This document shows positions 1-9,684 of a DNA stretch of 39,659 nt, piece by piece. The position numbers and the translations under genes were made by a program. This stretch comes from Gallionellales bacterium GWA2_55_18 (GTDB lineage: Bacteria > Pseudomonadota > Gammaproteobacteria > Burkholderiales > Gallionellaceae): assembly GCA_001801055.1 (NCBI GenBank), contig MGWP01000024.1, positions 1-39,659 of the forward strand. The letters are read 5' to 3'. Position 1 is the first letter of the stretch; each line of letters begins with the position of its first letter. Under the pieces are notes generated by a model that was not told where the DNA came from, ran no database searches, and was given only the letters and a program-made list of their open reading frames with translations.

Positions 1-68
1 GTATGCGGGAGAACCGCACGTACGGTTTGATGAGGGAGGGCAGGCGAGAGCCTGTTCTCTACTCTACC
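1..68 (+). mobile_element. 3' end of a bacterial group II intron (domain V/VI), truncated by window start
   Basis: GTATGCGGGAGAACCGCACGTACGGTTTGATGAGGGAGG resembles a domain V hairpin, followed by a DVI-like hairpin (gcaggcgagagcctg) and CTCTACTCTAC at the intron 3' end. Confidence 0.8.
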
Positions 69-149
69 CATTAGCTCCGTTCGCCCTGATGTATCGAAGG
101 GTGCAATATTTGCAGCAAAAACAAATCAACACCGCCGGGGGTAGCCCGG

Positions 150-410
150 CAGCTAGTCACTTTTTCTTGCTTCGCCAAAGAAAAAATAACCAAAAAGAAG
201 GCGACCCCGGTTTGCCGCCCCTGCGGGGTTCCCTCGCTCAACCCCAAGCAAGCGGGGCTGCGGAACTCGCACTATGTGCTCAGACAGTCCTCGCCTAAAC
301 CTCCGCCTGCTTGCGGCTGATCGAGGCGGCGCTCAGGGGATGAAAATCAAAACCCAAAAGCAACAAAGCATGGTGAGCTGCGCTCACCATGCTTTTGGAA
401 TCAAATGCGA
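150..410. repeat. Intergenic repeat-like segment ending in a 14-bp perfect hairpin
   Basis: 'cactttttcttgcttcgccaaagaaaaaataaccaaaaagaaggcgacc' resembles a multi-copy proteobacterial intergenic repeat (recalled, not searched); AAAGCATGGTGAGC-tgc-GCTCACCATGCTTT at 365-395 is directly visible. Confidence 0.5.
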
Positions 411-431
411 TGCTGCCCCTATTAGCTTTGC

Positions 432-1343
432 TTATGCGGGTTGTGCTGGTCTTGGCGTAATAGGCGGATGAGCATCAAAATACTCAAGTAAGTGCGAGTA
501 ACGAAACGCAAGCTTTGTGTTGAGATCAGTCTGGTGTTTAACCAATTGCTCGCACACGAACTTTCGAGCGGCATCGTAAAGCTCGGTGTGATGATCATGA
601 CTTACTGCATGCTGAAATTCTTCGCCGAGGTAATGTAACAACCAAAAACCATCTACGTCTTGAACAATCATTCCGAGACAAAATTCGGCCAATGCTTTGT
701 TGGTCTGCGCAAACGGATCCTGCTCTAGATTAGCACGATGAGCTTCCAGAAGTTTCACAGTTTCTGAGCCGACTACTATTCTGGGATATTGTGCGACCTC
801 GCTTTCAAGCTCATACGCGCGAGCCACGGCAGCGCCATACAACTCACCAGGATGAAGCTCGACACCCCATGCGACTTCAATAGCGCCTCGGACTGGACGC
901 TGAGTTGCCAGACCAAGAAAGCAGAGGGTTCCTGCCAAGCAAAACAACCCGAATACCCCGTTCATTTGGCACTTCACTTCCCTATCACCCAAACACACGA
1001 ATGACACCAAACCATCAGACCATCGCTGTGTCTTTACTTGCGCGCGTTGTATCTCGTCCCAGATGGTGTGTTGCTCTGGAGGAAGTGAGGCTCTAAAAGG
1101 AGACTCTGGGTTTGGGTTAAGAATGCCGTGCAGCATGTCTTCAGCTTGGCTCTGGAGTTTGGAGATTGCGCCAATGCTCTCTCTCAATATCGCGTTGAAT
1201 TTCTTTTGCTCATCTTCAGACTTGAACGTGGGCAGCAACCCTTGACCTTGCAAAGCGGCTCTTTGCCCCAGCAGGTCAATAAAACTGACGCAGTAGTTGC
1301 CGATCAATAAGTCTGAATCTGAGTTTTTTGGCGTGATATTCAT
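432..1343 (-). CDS. Hypothetical protein, possible class III nucleotidyl cyclase-like fold
   Basis: 303 aa ORF; motifs SFIDLLG, RWSDGLVSF, RGAIEVAWGVE...LYGAAVARAYELESEVAQYPRIVVG. Confidence 0.65.
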   Translation of the reverse strand: MNITPKNSDSDLLIGNYCVSFIDLLGQRAALQGQGLLPTFKSEDEQKKFNAILRESIGAISKLQSQAEDMLHGILNPNPESPFRASLPPEQHTIWDEIQRAQVKTQRWSDGLVSFVCLGDREVKCQMNGVFGLFCLAGTLCFLGLATQRPVRGAIEVAWGVELHPGELYGAAVARAYELESEVAQYPRIVVGSETVKLLEAHRANLEQDPFAQTNKALAEFCLGMIVQDVDGFWLLHYLGEEFQHAVSHDHHTELYDAARKFVCEQLVKHQTDLNTKLAFRYSHLLEYFDAHPPITPRPAQPA

Positions 1344-1353
1344 GGGATGATGG

Positions 1354-4059
1354 CTACACCAGCTTCTTCAGCTGATAAATTCTTTCCAGCGCTTCCTTCG
1401 GACTCAATTCATCCGGCTGCAATTCGCGTAGCGCTCCCAGCAGCGGATGCTCTTCCGGTTCCGGCATCTCCGGTTTGCGGTCGAACAGGTCGCCCTGCGG
1501 GTTTTGTGCGGCGCTGTTCTGTTCCAGTTTGCGCAGTTGTTTCTTGGCGGCCTTGATGACATCGTTCGGAACGCCCGCCAGCGCGGCGACTTGCAGGCCG
1601 TAGCTCTGGCTGGCGGCGCCTTCGTTGACGCTGTGCAGGAACACGATGCTGTGCTGGTGTTCGATGGCGGCGAGGTGGACGTTGGCGAGTTGCTGGAATT
1701 CTTCGGCGAGGCGGGTCAGTTCGAAATAGTGGGTGGCGAACAGGGTGTAGCTGCGGTTCTTTTCCAGCAGGTGGCGCGCGATGGCGTAGGCGAGCGCGAG
1801 GCCGTCGAAGGTGGAGGTGCCGCGGCCGATTTCGTCCACCAGCACCAGACTTTTTTCGGTGGCGTTGTGCAGGATGTTGGCGGCCTCGGTCATCTCGACC
1901 ATGAAGGTGGAGCGTCCGCTGGCGAGGTCGTCGGATGCGCCGATGCGGGTGAAGATCTGGTCGATCTCACCGAGTACCGCCTGCTGTGCCGGGACGAAGC
2001 TGCCGATATGCGCGAGCAGCGCGATCAGCGCAACCTGGCGCATGTAGGTGGATTTGCCGCCCATGTTCGGGCCGGTGATCAGCAGCATGCGGCGTGCGTC
2101 AGAAAGCGAGGTGTCATTCGGCGTGAACGTATCGACTTGCGCTTCCACTACCGGATGGCGGCCTTTGATGATGTTGATCTGCGGCTCATCTGAAAATTGC
2201 GGCGCGCTGAAATTCAGCGTGGTGGCGCGCTCGGCGAAGGTGGCGAGTACATCCAGTTCGGCAATTGCGGCGGCGATGCGTTGCAGTTGTGGGATGAACG
2301 GCGCTAACTGGTCGAGCAGTTGTTCGTAGAGGAATTTCTCGCGCGCCAGCGCGCGGTCGTTGGCGGACAGCGCCTTGTCTTCGAAGGTTTTGAGTTCCGG
2401 CGTGATGTAGCGTTCGGCGTTTTTCAGCGTCTGACGGCGGCGGTAATCGTCCGGCACATTCACGGATTGGGCCGCGCTCACTTCGATGTAGAAACCATGC
2501 ACGCGGTTGTATTCGACCTTCAGCGTGGTGATGCCGGTGCGCGCCCGTTCGCGCGCTTCCAGCGCCAGCAGAAAATCGCCGCAGTTGGTCTGGATGCCGC
2601 GCAACTCATCAAGTTCGGCATCGAAGCCGTCGGCGATCACGCCGCCTTCGCGCAGCACCGAGGAGGGTTCGGGTTTCAGCGAGGTTTGCAGGATGGCGAC
2701 GAGTTGCGTGTCGGTTTGCAGCGCGTCGGCGAGTGTTGATAGCAAGGTGGGTGATTCCCCCCTCTCCCCAACCCTCTCCCGCGAGGGGAGAGGGGGCAGG
2801 GCGGTGTGTAATGCCGGGAGTCGCTGTAGGGTATCGCGCAGGCCGGAGAGATCGCGCGGTCTTGCGCTGCGCAGCGCGATGCGCGCGGTGATGCGCTCTA
2901 CATCTACACAGGGTTTTAGTTGCTCATGCACGCTGCGGTATAACTCCCTCGCCCCTTGAGGGGAGAGGGTGGGGGAGAGGGGTGATGCCGCCGCTCTCCC
3001 GCAAGCGTGAGAGGGGAGTGACAACAGTTGTTCTACCGCATCCAACCTTGCGCGCAGCACATTCCGGTCGCGTAGCGGATGATGCAGCCAGTGCGCCAGC
3101 AGGCGGCTGCCCATGTTGGTGGCACAGGTGTCGAGCAGGGACAGCAGGGTGGGGGCGGGTTCGCCGCGCAGGGTTTGGGTGATCTCCAGGTTGCGCCGCG
3201 TGGCGGCATCCATGCGCACGTAGCGGTCGGCGCTGTATACCTGCACGCTGCGGATGTGGCTGATGGCCTGGCCTTGGGTGAGCTTGGCGTAGCCGAGCAG
3301 CGCGCCCGCCGCTTCCAGTCCGACGCTGAAATCGTCGCAACCGAAGCCGGCCAGATCGAGTGTGGCGAACTGCTGGCACAGCGCGCGGCGCGCCGTTTCG
3401 AGTTCAAAATGCCAGTCGGGCAGTGTCTTGAAAGCCGCGTGGATACTGGTTTGTAGGTTAGTGTTCTCGGCGCGCAGAATCTCGGAGGGTTGCAGCCGTT
3501 CGAGTTCGGCGGGCAGGTTTTCGGCGGAGGTTTCGCAGACGAAGAATTGCCCCGAGGCCAGATTCAGCCAAGCTAAACCAACCCTAACCCCTCCCGGCCT
3601 CCCCAACCCCTCCCGGCCTCCCCTTGTCAGGGGAGGAGTATTGGAGGAGGCGATTGCCAGCAGCAGGCAGTCGCGTTTTTCTTCCAGCAATGCGGAATCG
3701 GTGACGGTGCCGGGGGTGACGATGCGTACCACCTTGCGTTCGACCGGGCCTTTGCTGGTGGCGGGATCGCCGATCTGTTCGCAGATCGCGACCGATTCGC
3801 CGAGCTTGACCAGCCTCGCCAGATATTGCTCGGCGGCGTGATACGGCACACCGGCCATCTTGATCGGCTGGCCGTTGGATGCACCGCGCTGGGTCAGCGT
3901 GATGTCGAGCAGCTTGGCCGCGCGCGCCGCATCTTCATGGAACAGCTCGTAGAAATCCCCCATGCGGTAGAACAGCAGCATATCGGGATGCTGTGCCTTG
4001 ATGCGCAAATATTGCTGCATCATCGGGGTGTGAGCTGGCTCTTTGATTTTTTCACCCAC
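1354..4059 (-). CDS. mutS: DNA mismatch repair protein MutS
   Basis: 901 aa; [48 protein letters not shown] Walker [21 protein letters not shown]; contains three low-complexity inserts. Confidence 0.97.
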   Translation of the reverse strand: MGEKIKEPAHTPMMQQYLRIKAQHPDMLLFYRMGDFYELFHEDAARAAKLLDITLTQRGASNGQPIKMAGVPYHAAEQYLARLVKLGESVAICEQIGDPATSKGPVERKVVRIVTPGTVTDSALLEEKRDCLLLAIASSNTPPLTRGGREGLGRPGGVRVGLAWLNLASGQFFVCETSAENLPAELERLQPSEILRAENTNLQTSIHAAFKTLPDWHFELETARRALCQQFATLDLAGFGCDDFSVGLEAAGALLGYAKLTQGQAISHIRSVQVYSADRYVRMDAATRRNLEITQTLRGEPAPTLLSLLDTCATNMGSRLLAHWLHHPLRDRNVLRARLDAVEQLLSLPSHACGRAAASPLSPTLSPQGARELYRSVHEQLKPCVDVERITARIALRSARPRDLSGLRDTLQRLPALHTALPPLPSRERVGERGESPTLLSTLADALQTDTQLVAILQTSLKPEPSSVLREGGVIADGFDAELDELRGIQTNCGDFLLALEARERARTGITTLKVEYNRVHGFYIEVSAAQSVNVPDDYRRRQTLKNAERYITPELKTFEDKALSANDRALAREKFLYEQLLDQLAPFIPQLQRIAAAIAELDVLATFAERATTLNFSAPQFSDEPQINIIKGRHPVVEAQVDTFTPNDTSLSDARRMLLITGPNMGGKSTYMRQVALIALLAHIGSFVPAQQAVLGEIDQIFTRIGASDDLASGRSTFMVEMTEAANILHNATEKSLVLVDEIGRGTSTFDGLALAYAIARHLLEKNRSYTLFATHYFELTRLAEEFQQLANVHLAAIEHQHSIVFLHSVNEGAASQSYGLQVAALAGVPNDVIKAAKKQLRKLEQNSAAQNPQGDLFDRKPEMPEPEEHPLLGALRELQPDELSPKEALERIYQLKKLV

Positions 4060-4167
4060 GTTGTTTGATTTAAACTTGAGTTAGGAACGATAATAATTTC
4101 GTAGAGTGTATTCCGTACATTGTTTGGCAATGGCGCGTAGAACTCACCCTACGTTTTTTTGTTTCTA

Positions 4168-4458
4168 TTATTTTTTGGAGGAGGCAGCAAGAAATTCTGC
4201 ATGGGCTTCTTTTTTGGCCTTGTCGATGCGAAGGTAGGTCCATGCGATATAGAGCGCCAGGCCGGCAACTGCGAGGTAGATGCCTAGCCATGCTCCCGGC
4301 CCGTTGTGCGCTGCGTCTTGCCCGGAAGGCAGGAAGACTATGCCGATAGCGATCGATACGAGCACGATCACGCCGCCGTGCATTACCTGGACAGGGCGAT
4401 AGGGGACGTACTTTTGCATTTTCTCTTTGATCAGGAGGTCAAGTTTTGGGTCGTTCAT
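4168..4458 (-). CDS. Small hypothetical membrane protein, 2 predicted TM segments
   Basis: 96 aa, hydrophobic segments VIVLVSIAIGIVFL and WLGIYLAVAGLALYIAW. Confidence 0.6.
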   Translation of the reverse strand: MNDPKLDLLIKEKMQKYVPYRPVQVMHGGVIVLVSIAIGIVFLPSGQDAAHNGPGAWLGIYLAVAGLALYIAWTYLRIDKAKKEAHAEFLAASSKK

Positions 4459-4486
4459 AATTTTATATCCCTAAAAATATAAATGT

Positions 4487-5305
4487 TTATTTTACCGGCC
4501 TTGTGAGCTGTCCACTCAGGGCCGGGGTCAAATGCGGTGCCATCGTTTGCAGCAGCAACGGGTGGATGCTGGGGTTGCCCGCGCAAATATAGCCAGTCTT
4601 GAGATAGGTGTCCGAGCCATACAGGTCGCTGACCATGCCGCCCGCTTCGGTAATCAGCAGGCAACCTGCGGCCATGTCCCACGGTTTGAGGCCGATTTCG
4701 AAAAAACCGTCGTAGCGCCCCGCCGCCACCCACGCCAGATCCAGCGCAGCAGAGCCCGGGCGGCGCAGTCCGGAGGTCTTCTGTATCAGGTCTTTGAAGA
4801 TCGCCATGTAGGCATCCATGTGCTCGAACCGGGTGTAGGGGAAGCCGGTGCCGATCAGGCTGTCGGCAAGGTGCAGGCGTTTGGTGACGCGCAGGCGTTT
4901 GTCGTTGAGGAATGCGCCGCGCCCGCGCGTGGCGGTGAACAATTCGTTTTTGACCGGATCGTACACCACAGCTTGGGTGATGATGCCTTTGTGCTGCAAC
5001 GCGATGGACACGGAATACTGTGGCAGGCCGTGCAGAAAATTGGTCGTACCATCCAGCGGATCGATGATCCACAGAAATTCCGATTCGCCTTGGCTGCCGC
5101 TCTCTTCTGCTAGAATCGCATGGGTCGGATAGGCTTCCAGCAAGGTCTGGATGATGGTTTGCTCGGCAGCGCGATCCACTTCGCTGACGAAATCCGCGTG
5201 GGATTTTTTGGTGATGGTGAGGTGGTCGATCTTGTCGGCGGAACGGTGGATCAGGTTGCCGGCGCGACGCGCGGCTTTCACCGCGATGTTGAGCATGGGA
5301 TGCAT
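4487..5305 (-). CDS. suhB: Inositol-1-monophosphatase family protein
   Basis: [62 protein letters not shown]. Confidence 0.95.
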   Translation of the reverse strand: MHPMLNIAVKAARRAGNLIHRSADKIDHLTITKKSHADFVSEVDRAAEQTIIQTLLEAYPTHAILAEESGSQGESEFLWIIDPLDGTTNFLHGLPQYSVSIALQHKGIITQAVVYDPVKNELFTATRGRGAFLNDKRLRVTKRLHLADSLIGTGFPYTRFEHMDAYMAIFKDLIQKTSGLRRPGSAALDLAWVAAGRYDGFFEIGLKPWDMAAGCLLITEAGGMVSDLYGSDTYLKTGYICAGNPSIHPLLLQTMAPHLTPALSGQLTRPVK

Positions 5306-5313
5306 GGGTTGCC

Positions 5314-6135
5314 TTGAGTTTAATGAGCGGTCGGAAAATCCCGATTGCGCATTTTAGTTGGTATTACGCTTTGAATAAACCAAATAGTTTTGACAATATC
5401 CGTGTGGTGCTCAGCCACACCACCCATCCGGGCAATATCGGTGCGGCGGCGCGCGCGATGAAGACGATGGGGCTGCGCCATCTGTATCTGGTCAATCCGA
5501 GGTATTTTCCCGACCCGCAGGCCGAGGCGATGGCTGCCGGGGCCGACGACCTGCTGCGCGCTGCGGTGGTGTGCGGCTCCATTGATGAGGCTTTGCAGGA
5601 TGTGGTGTTTACCGTGGCGATGACGGCGCGGCTGCGCGATATTTCCATCGAAGTGAAGAGCCCGCGCGAGGCGATGCCGCTGTTGCTGCAACAGGCTACC
5701 GCGCAACCGGTGGCGTTGCTGTTCGGCACCGAGATGTCCGGCCTGACCAATGAGGAAATGGGCAAGGCGCAGGTGCTGGTCAATATTCCCGCCAACCCGG
5801 ATTTTTCGTCGCTTAATCTGGCGGCTGCGGTGCAGGTGATGGGTTACGAGTTGAATGTGGCGGCGCAAGGCGATATACCGGTCGCGCCGGAAACATGGCC
5901 TGCGCCGCATGAGCAGGTGGAGGGATTGTTTGAGCATATGGAAAAAACCCTGCTCGAAATCGGTTTTTTCACCACCCAGAATCCGGCACGCCTGATGCAG
6001 CGCCTGCGCCGTTTGTATGCGCGCGCGCGGCTGGAGCCGGAGGAGATCAACATCCTGCGCGGCATACTGAGCGTGACAACCGGGTACAATGCGCGGCTTA
6101 AAAAACGCTATCTGGAAGAGCATCAGGATGTTTAA
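5314..6135 (+). CDS. trmJ: tRNA (cytidine/uridine-2'-O-)-methyltransferase TrmJ
   Basis: [46 protein letters not shown]; SpoU family motifs; true start may be internal. Confidence 0.9.
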   Translation: MSLMSGRKIPIAHFSWYYALNKPNSFDNIRVVLSHTTHPGNIGAAARAMKTMGLRHLYLVNPRYFPDPQAEAMAAGADDLLRAAVVCGSIDEALQDVVFTVAMTARLRDISIEVKSPREAMPLLLQQATAQPVALLFGTEMSGLTNEEMGKAQVLVNIPANPDFSSLNLAAAVQVMGYELNVAAQGDIPVAPETWPAPHEQVEGLFEHMEKTLLEIGFFTTQNPARLMQRLRRLYARARLEPEEINILRGILSVTTGYNARLKKRYLEEHQDV

Positions 6136-6859
6136 AAATATTAGAGAAGACATCGCCAGCGTATTCGACCGCGATCCGGCGGCGCGCACCACTTTTGAGG
6201 TGTTGACCTGCTATCCAGGTTTGCACGCGCGCGTCCTGCATCGCATGGCGAATGCCTTGTGGCACGCCAACCTGAAATGGCTGGCGCGCTTCCTGTCGCA
6301 TTTCGCGCGCTGGTTTACCGGCATCGAGATTCATCCGGGTGCGACCATCGGGCGGCGTTTTTTCATCGACCACGGCATGGGCGTGGTGATCGGCGAGACT
6401 GCCGAGATTGGCGATGATGTCACGCTCTACCATGGCGTCACGCTGGGCGGCACTTCGTGGAAGGAAGGCAAGCGGCATCCCACGCTGGGCAACGGCGTGG
6501 TGGTGGGTGCGGGCGCCAAGATACTCGGCCCGATCAGCATCGGCGACGGCGCAAAAATCGGTTCGAATGCGGTGGTGGTGAAAGATGTTCCACCAGGGGC
6601 GACGGCGGCGGGTATTCCCGCGCGGATTCTCGATGAGGAGAAGAAAAATGCCATCGGTTTCAATGCCTATGGCATCGGCAACGACCAAAACGACCCGGTG
6701 AATAAAGCCCTGCACGGCCTACTCGGACATAGCGTGACGGTGGATCAGCGCATTGATTTTATCCTGCAACAGCTCGAAAAAATGGGGGTGCGCGTGGATG
6801 AAGAACGCGCCACTGCCGACAAATTTGACCCTAATCACCTGAATAAAATAGTTGACTAA
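6128..6859 (+). CDS. cysE: Serine O-acetyltransferase
   Basis: [21 protein letters not shown]; left-handed beta-helix hexapeptides; [39 protein letters not shown]; overlaps trmJ end by 8 nt. Confidence 0.95.
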   Translation: MFKNIREDIASVFDRDPAARTTFEVLTCYPGLHARVLHRMANALWHANLKWLARFLSHFARWFTGIEIHPGATIGRRFFIDHGMGVVIGETAEIGDDVTLYHGVTLGGTSWKEGKRHPTLGNGVVVGAGAKILGPISIGDGAKIGSNAVVVKDVPPGATAAGIPARILDEEKKNAIGFNAYGIGNDQNDPVNKALHGLLGHSVTVDQRIDFILQQLEKMGVRVDEERATADKFDPNHLNKIVD

Positions 6860-6872
6860 ATGATTGGGGTAT
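6848..6872 (+). promoter_or_regulatory. Candidate type 1 IscR operator upstream of iscR
   Basis: ATAGTTGACTAAATGATTGGGGTAT matches ATASYYGACTRWWWYAGTCRRSTAT at 22/25 positions by eye. Confidence 0.75.
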
Positions 6873-6880
6873 TTTATCAT
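6852..6880 (+). promoter_or_regulatory. Candidate sigma70 promoter of iscR
   Basis: TTGACT (6852-6857), N17, TATCAT (6875-6880), overlapping the IscR site. Confidence 0.7.
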
Positions 6881-6958
6881 TCACACATCGAAGCTTGGAA
6901 GTAATTTCTGATTATTTTTTATGGTAATTAGAATGCAATCAACTAGTTGGAGAATGAT

Positions 6959-7432
6959 ATGCGATTAACCACCAAAGGGCGATTCGCCGTGACGGCAATG
7001 GCTGACCTGACGATGTGCGGCGGACAGAATCCGGTGACCATGGCGGCGATCAGCGAACGACAGAAGATTTCGCTCTCATATCTGGAGCAATTGTTCGGCA
7101 AGCTGCGCCGCAGCAAGATCGTGGAAAGTGTGCGCGGTCCGGGCGGCGGCTATTACCTTGCCAGGCCTGCGGAAAAAATCACGATAGCCGAAATCATTTT
7201 GGCGGTGGACGAGCCTCTGGATGCGACCAGTTGCGGCGGGAAGGGCAACTGTCATGATGATCGGCAATGCCTTACCCATGAGCTGTGGATGGGGCTTAAC
7301 GAAAGGATTTTCGATTATCTGGCCTCTGTCACGCTACAGCAGTTGGTGGATAGCCAAACCCAAACACAATCCAGGGCAAACTTCGGAACTGCGCATATTA
7401 CGGTGAGGAAAAAGACATCTGACACGCAGTGA
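6959..7432 (+). CDS. iscR: Fe-S cluster assembly transcriptional regulator IscR
   Basis: [17 protein letters not shown]; three-Cys cluster motif [23 protein letters not shown] at 6959 (ORF track start is a TTG). Confidence 0.96.
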   Translation: MRLTTKGRFAVTAMADLTMCGGQNPVTMAAISERQKISLSYLEQLFGKLRRSKIVESVRGPGGGYYLARPAEKITIAEIILAVDEPLDATSCGGKGNCHDDRQCLTHELWMGLNERIFDYLASVTLQQLVDSQTQTQSRANFGTAHITVRKKTSDTQ

Positions 7433-7458
7433 TTTCGGCTCAACGCAAAGAAAGTGCA

Positions 7459-8676
7459 ATGGATAAAATGAAGCTTCCTATTTACATGGATTACTCTGCA
7501 ACCACGCCGGTCGATCCGCGCGTGGCTTCGATAATGATCCCCTATCTCACCGAGAAATTCGGCAATCCGGCCAGCCGTTCCCATGCTTTCGGCTGGGAGG
7601 CCGATGCAGCAGTGGAGTTGGCGCGCGAACAGGTTGCCGCGCTGGTGAACGCCGATCCCAAGGAGATCGTCTGGACTTCCGGCGCGACCGAGTCGAACAA
7701 CCTCGCCATCAAGGGTGCGGCGCATTTCTACCAGGGCAAGGGCAAGCACATCATCACCATGCATATCGAGCACAAGGCGGTGCTGGATACCGTGCGCGAA
7801 CTGGAGCGCGAGGGTTTCAGCGCGACCTATCTCGGTCCCGAGTCGAACGGCTTGCTGGATCTGGACAAGTTCAAGGCGGCGTTGCGCCCCGATACGGTGC
7901 TGGTGTCCGTCATGCTGGTGAACAACGAGATCGGCGTGATTCAGGACATCGCCGCCATCGGCGAGATCTGCCGTGACAAGGGCATCCTGTTCCATGTGGA
8001 TGCGGCACAGGCAACCGGCAAGGTGGCGATTGATTTGCAGCAGTTGAAAGTCGACATGATGTCGTTTTCCGCGCACAAGACCTACGGCCCGAAAGGCATC
8101 GGCGCGCTGTACGTGCGGCGCAAGCCGCGTGTGCGCCTTGAAGCGCAGATGCACGGCGGCGGGCACGAGCGCGGCATGCGCTCCGGCACGTTGCCGACGC
8201 ACCAGATCGTCGGTATGGGCGAGGCGTTCCGCATTGCGCAGGCCGAGATGGCACAGGAAAACGAGCGGATACGCATGTTGCGCGATCGCCTGCTGAAGGG
8301 CCTGATGGCGATGGAAGAGGTGCATATCAACGGCGACATGGAGCATCGTGTGCCGCATAATCTCAATTTGAGTTTCAATTTTGTCGAAGGCGAATCGCTG
8401 ATGATGGCGGTCAAGGATGTCGCGGTGTCCAGCGGTTCGGCCTGTACTTCGGCGAGCCTGGAGCCGTCCTATGTGCTGCGCGCATTGGGGCGTAGCGATG
8501 AGCTGGCGCACAGCTCGATCCGCTTCAGCATCGGGCGTTTCACCACGGTTGAGGAAGTCGATTACGTCGTCGAACTGCTGAAGAACAAGATTGGCAAGCT
8601 GCGTGATTTGTCGCCGCTTTGGGAAATGTACAAGGACGGAGTGGATTTGAATTCCGTGCAGTGGGCAGCACATTGA
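7459..8676 (+). CDS. iscS: Cysteine desulfurase IscS
   Basis: [57 protein letters not shown]. Confidence 0.97.
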   Translation: MDKMKLPIYMDYSATTPVDPRVASIMIPYLTEKFGNPASRSHAFGWEADAAVELAREQVAALVNADPKEIVWTSGATESNNLAIKGAAHFYQGKGKHIITMHIEHKAVLDTVRELEREGFSATYLGPESNGLLDLDKFKAALRPDTVLVSVMLVNNEIGVIQDIAAIGEICRDKGILFHVDAAQATGKVAIDLQQLKVDMMSFSAHKTYGPKGIGALYVRRKPRVRLEAQMHGGGHERGMRSGTLPTHQIVGMGEAFRIAQAEMAQENERIRMLRDRLLKGLMAMEEVHINGDMEHRVPHNLNLSFNFVEGESLMMAVKDVAVSSGSACTSASLEPSYVLRALGRSDELAHSSIRFSIGRFTTVEEVDYVVELLKNKIGKLRDLSPLWEMYKDGVDLNSVQWAAH

Positions 8677-8680
8677 AAGA

Positions 8681-8764
8681 CAGGGGCTAGAGGATAGGGG
8701 CTAGAGAATGGTGGGTTGGAAAACTACGGGGTTCCAGCCCCTAGTCCCCAACCCCTAAGCCCTG
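8681..8764. repeat. Imperfect inverted repeat (AGGGGCTAG family) between iscS and iscU
   Basis: caggggctagaggataggggctag vs ccagcccctagtccccaacccctaagccctg, imperfectly complementary. Confidence 0.75.
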
Positions 8765-8784
8765 CGACTGAAAGGAGTATCAAA

Positions 8785-9201
8785 ATGGCATACAGCGAAA
8801 AAGTATTGGATCACTACGAGAACCCGCGCAATGTTGGCTCATTCGGCAAGGACGAAGACGGATTGGGGACCGGTATGGTCGGTGCGCCGGCGTGCGGCGA
8901 CGTGATGAAGTTGCAGATCAAGGTCGGCAAGGACGGCGTGATCGAAGACGCCAAATTCAAGACTTACGGTTGCGGCTCGGCGATTGCATCCAGTTCGCTG
9001 GTGACCGAGTGGGTCAAGGGCAAGACGGTCGACCAGGCTCTGCAAATCAAGAACACGCAAATCGCCGAAGAGTTGGCGTTGCCGCCGGTGAAAATCCACT
9101 GCTCGATTCTGGCGGAAGATGCGATCAAGGCGGCGGTGGCGGACTACAAAGCCAAACACGGCGAAAATGTTGAAACTGCCGCCTGCAAGGGCAGTTGCTG
9201 A
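8785..9201 (+). CDS. iscU: Fe-S cluster scaffold IscU
   Basis: MAYSEKVLDHYENPRNVGSF; GAPACGDVMKLQIKV; LPPVKIHCSILAEDAIKAA. Confidence 0.97.
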   Translation: MAYSEKVLDHYENPRNVGSFGKDEDGLGTGMVGAPACGDVMKLQIKVGKDGVIEDAKFKTYGCGSAIASSSLVTEWVKGKTVDQALQIKNTQIAEELALPPVKIHCSILAEDAIKAAVADYKAKHGENVETAACKGSC

Positions 9202-9217
9202 ACAGTAAGGAAAAATT

Positions 9218-9541
9218 ATGGCAATCACGTTGTCTGAAAACGCGGCCAAACATGTGCAGAATTTCATCACTAAGCGCGGCAAGGGTGTCGGTTTGCGCAT
9301 TGGGGTGCGCACCAGCGGTTGTTCCGGTATGGCCTATAAACTGGAGTTTGCCGATGAGGTGAGCAGCGAGGATATCCAGTTCGCCAGTCATGGTGTTACG
9401 TTGTTGGTCGACCCGAAAAGTTTGCCATATATCGATGGCATGGAGCTGGATTACACCCGCGAAGGCTTGAACGAGGGGTTCAGGTTCAATAACCCGAATG
9501 TGAAGAATCAGTGCGGCTGCGGCGAGAGCTTCGGTGTTTAA
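9218..9541 (+). CDS. iscA: Iron-sulfur cluster assembly protein IscA
   Basis: [38 protein letters not shown]. Confidence 0.96.
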   Translation: MAITLSENAAKHVQNFITKRGKGVGLRIGVRTSGCSGMAYKLEFADEVSSEDIQFASHGVTLLVDPKSLPYIDGMELDYTREGLNEGFRFNNPNVKNQCGCGESFGV

Positions 9542-9681
9542 GGGCGCCTCTAAAAACCCATATTTCATCCCAACTGCTGCGTTGCAGAAAAAATTTCTTG
9601 CTTACATATTATCTATATGCGCGCGGCGAAATTTTTTCTGCGCCTTGCATTTGGGCGAACTCTGAATTTTTAGAGGCACCC
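9542..9681. mobile_element. 140-bp MITE-like inverted-repeat element (element A)
   Basis: Termini GGGCGCCTCTAAAAA / TTTTTAGAGGCACCC; internal arms GCAGAAAAAATTTC / GAAATTTTTTCTGC; central palindrome CATAT-tatct-ATATG. Confidence 0.75.
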
Positions 9682-9684
9682 CTG

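Noticed and set aside
89-471. Small ORFs in the first 500 bp
   Set aside because: Fall within repeat-like intergenic sequence; no coding support.
1447-2193. Long + strand ORF (248 aa) opposite mutS
   Set aside because: Shadow ORF of a high-GC gene; no domain-like sequence and mutS is unambiguous on the other strand.
5320-6192. 290 aa minus-strand ORF opposite trmJ
   Set aside because: Antisense shadow ORF; His/Arg/Gln-rich.
7315-8673. 452 aa minus-strand ORF opposite iscS
   Set aside because: His/Arg-rich antisense shadow of iscS.
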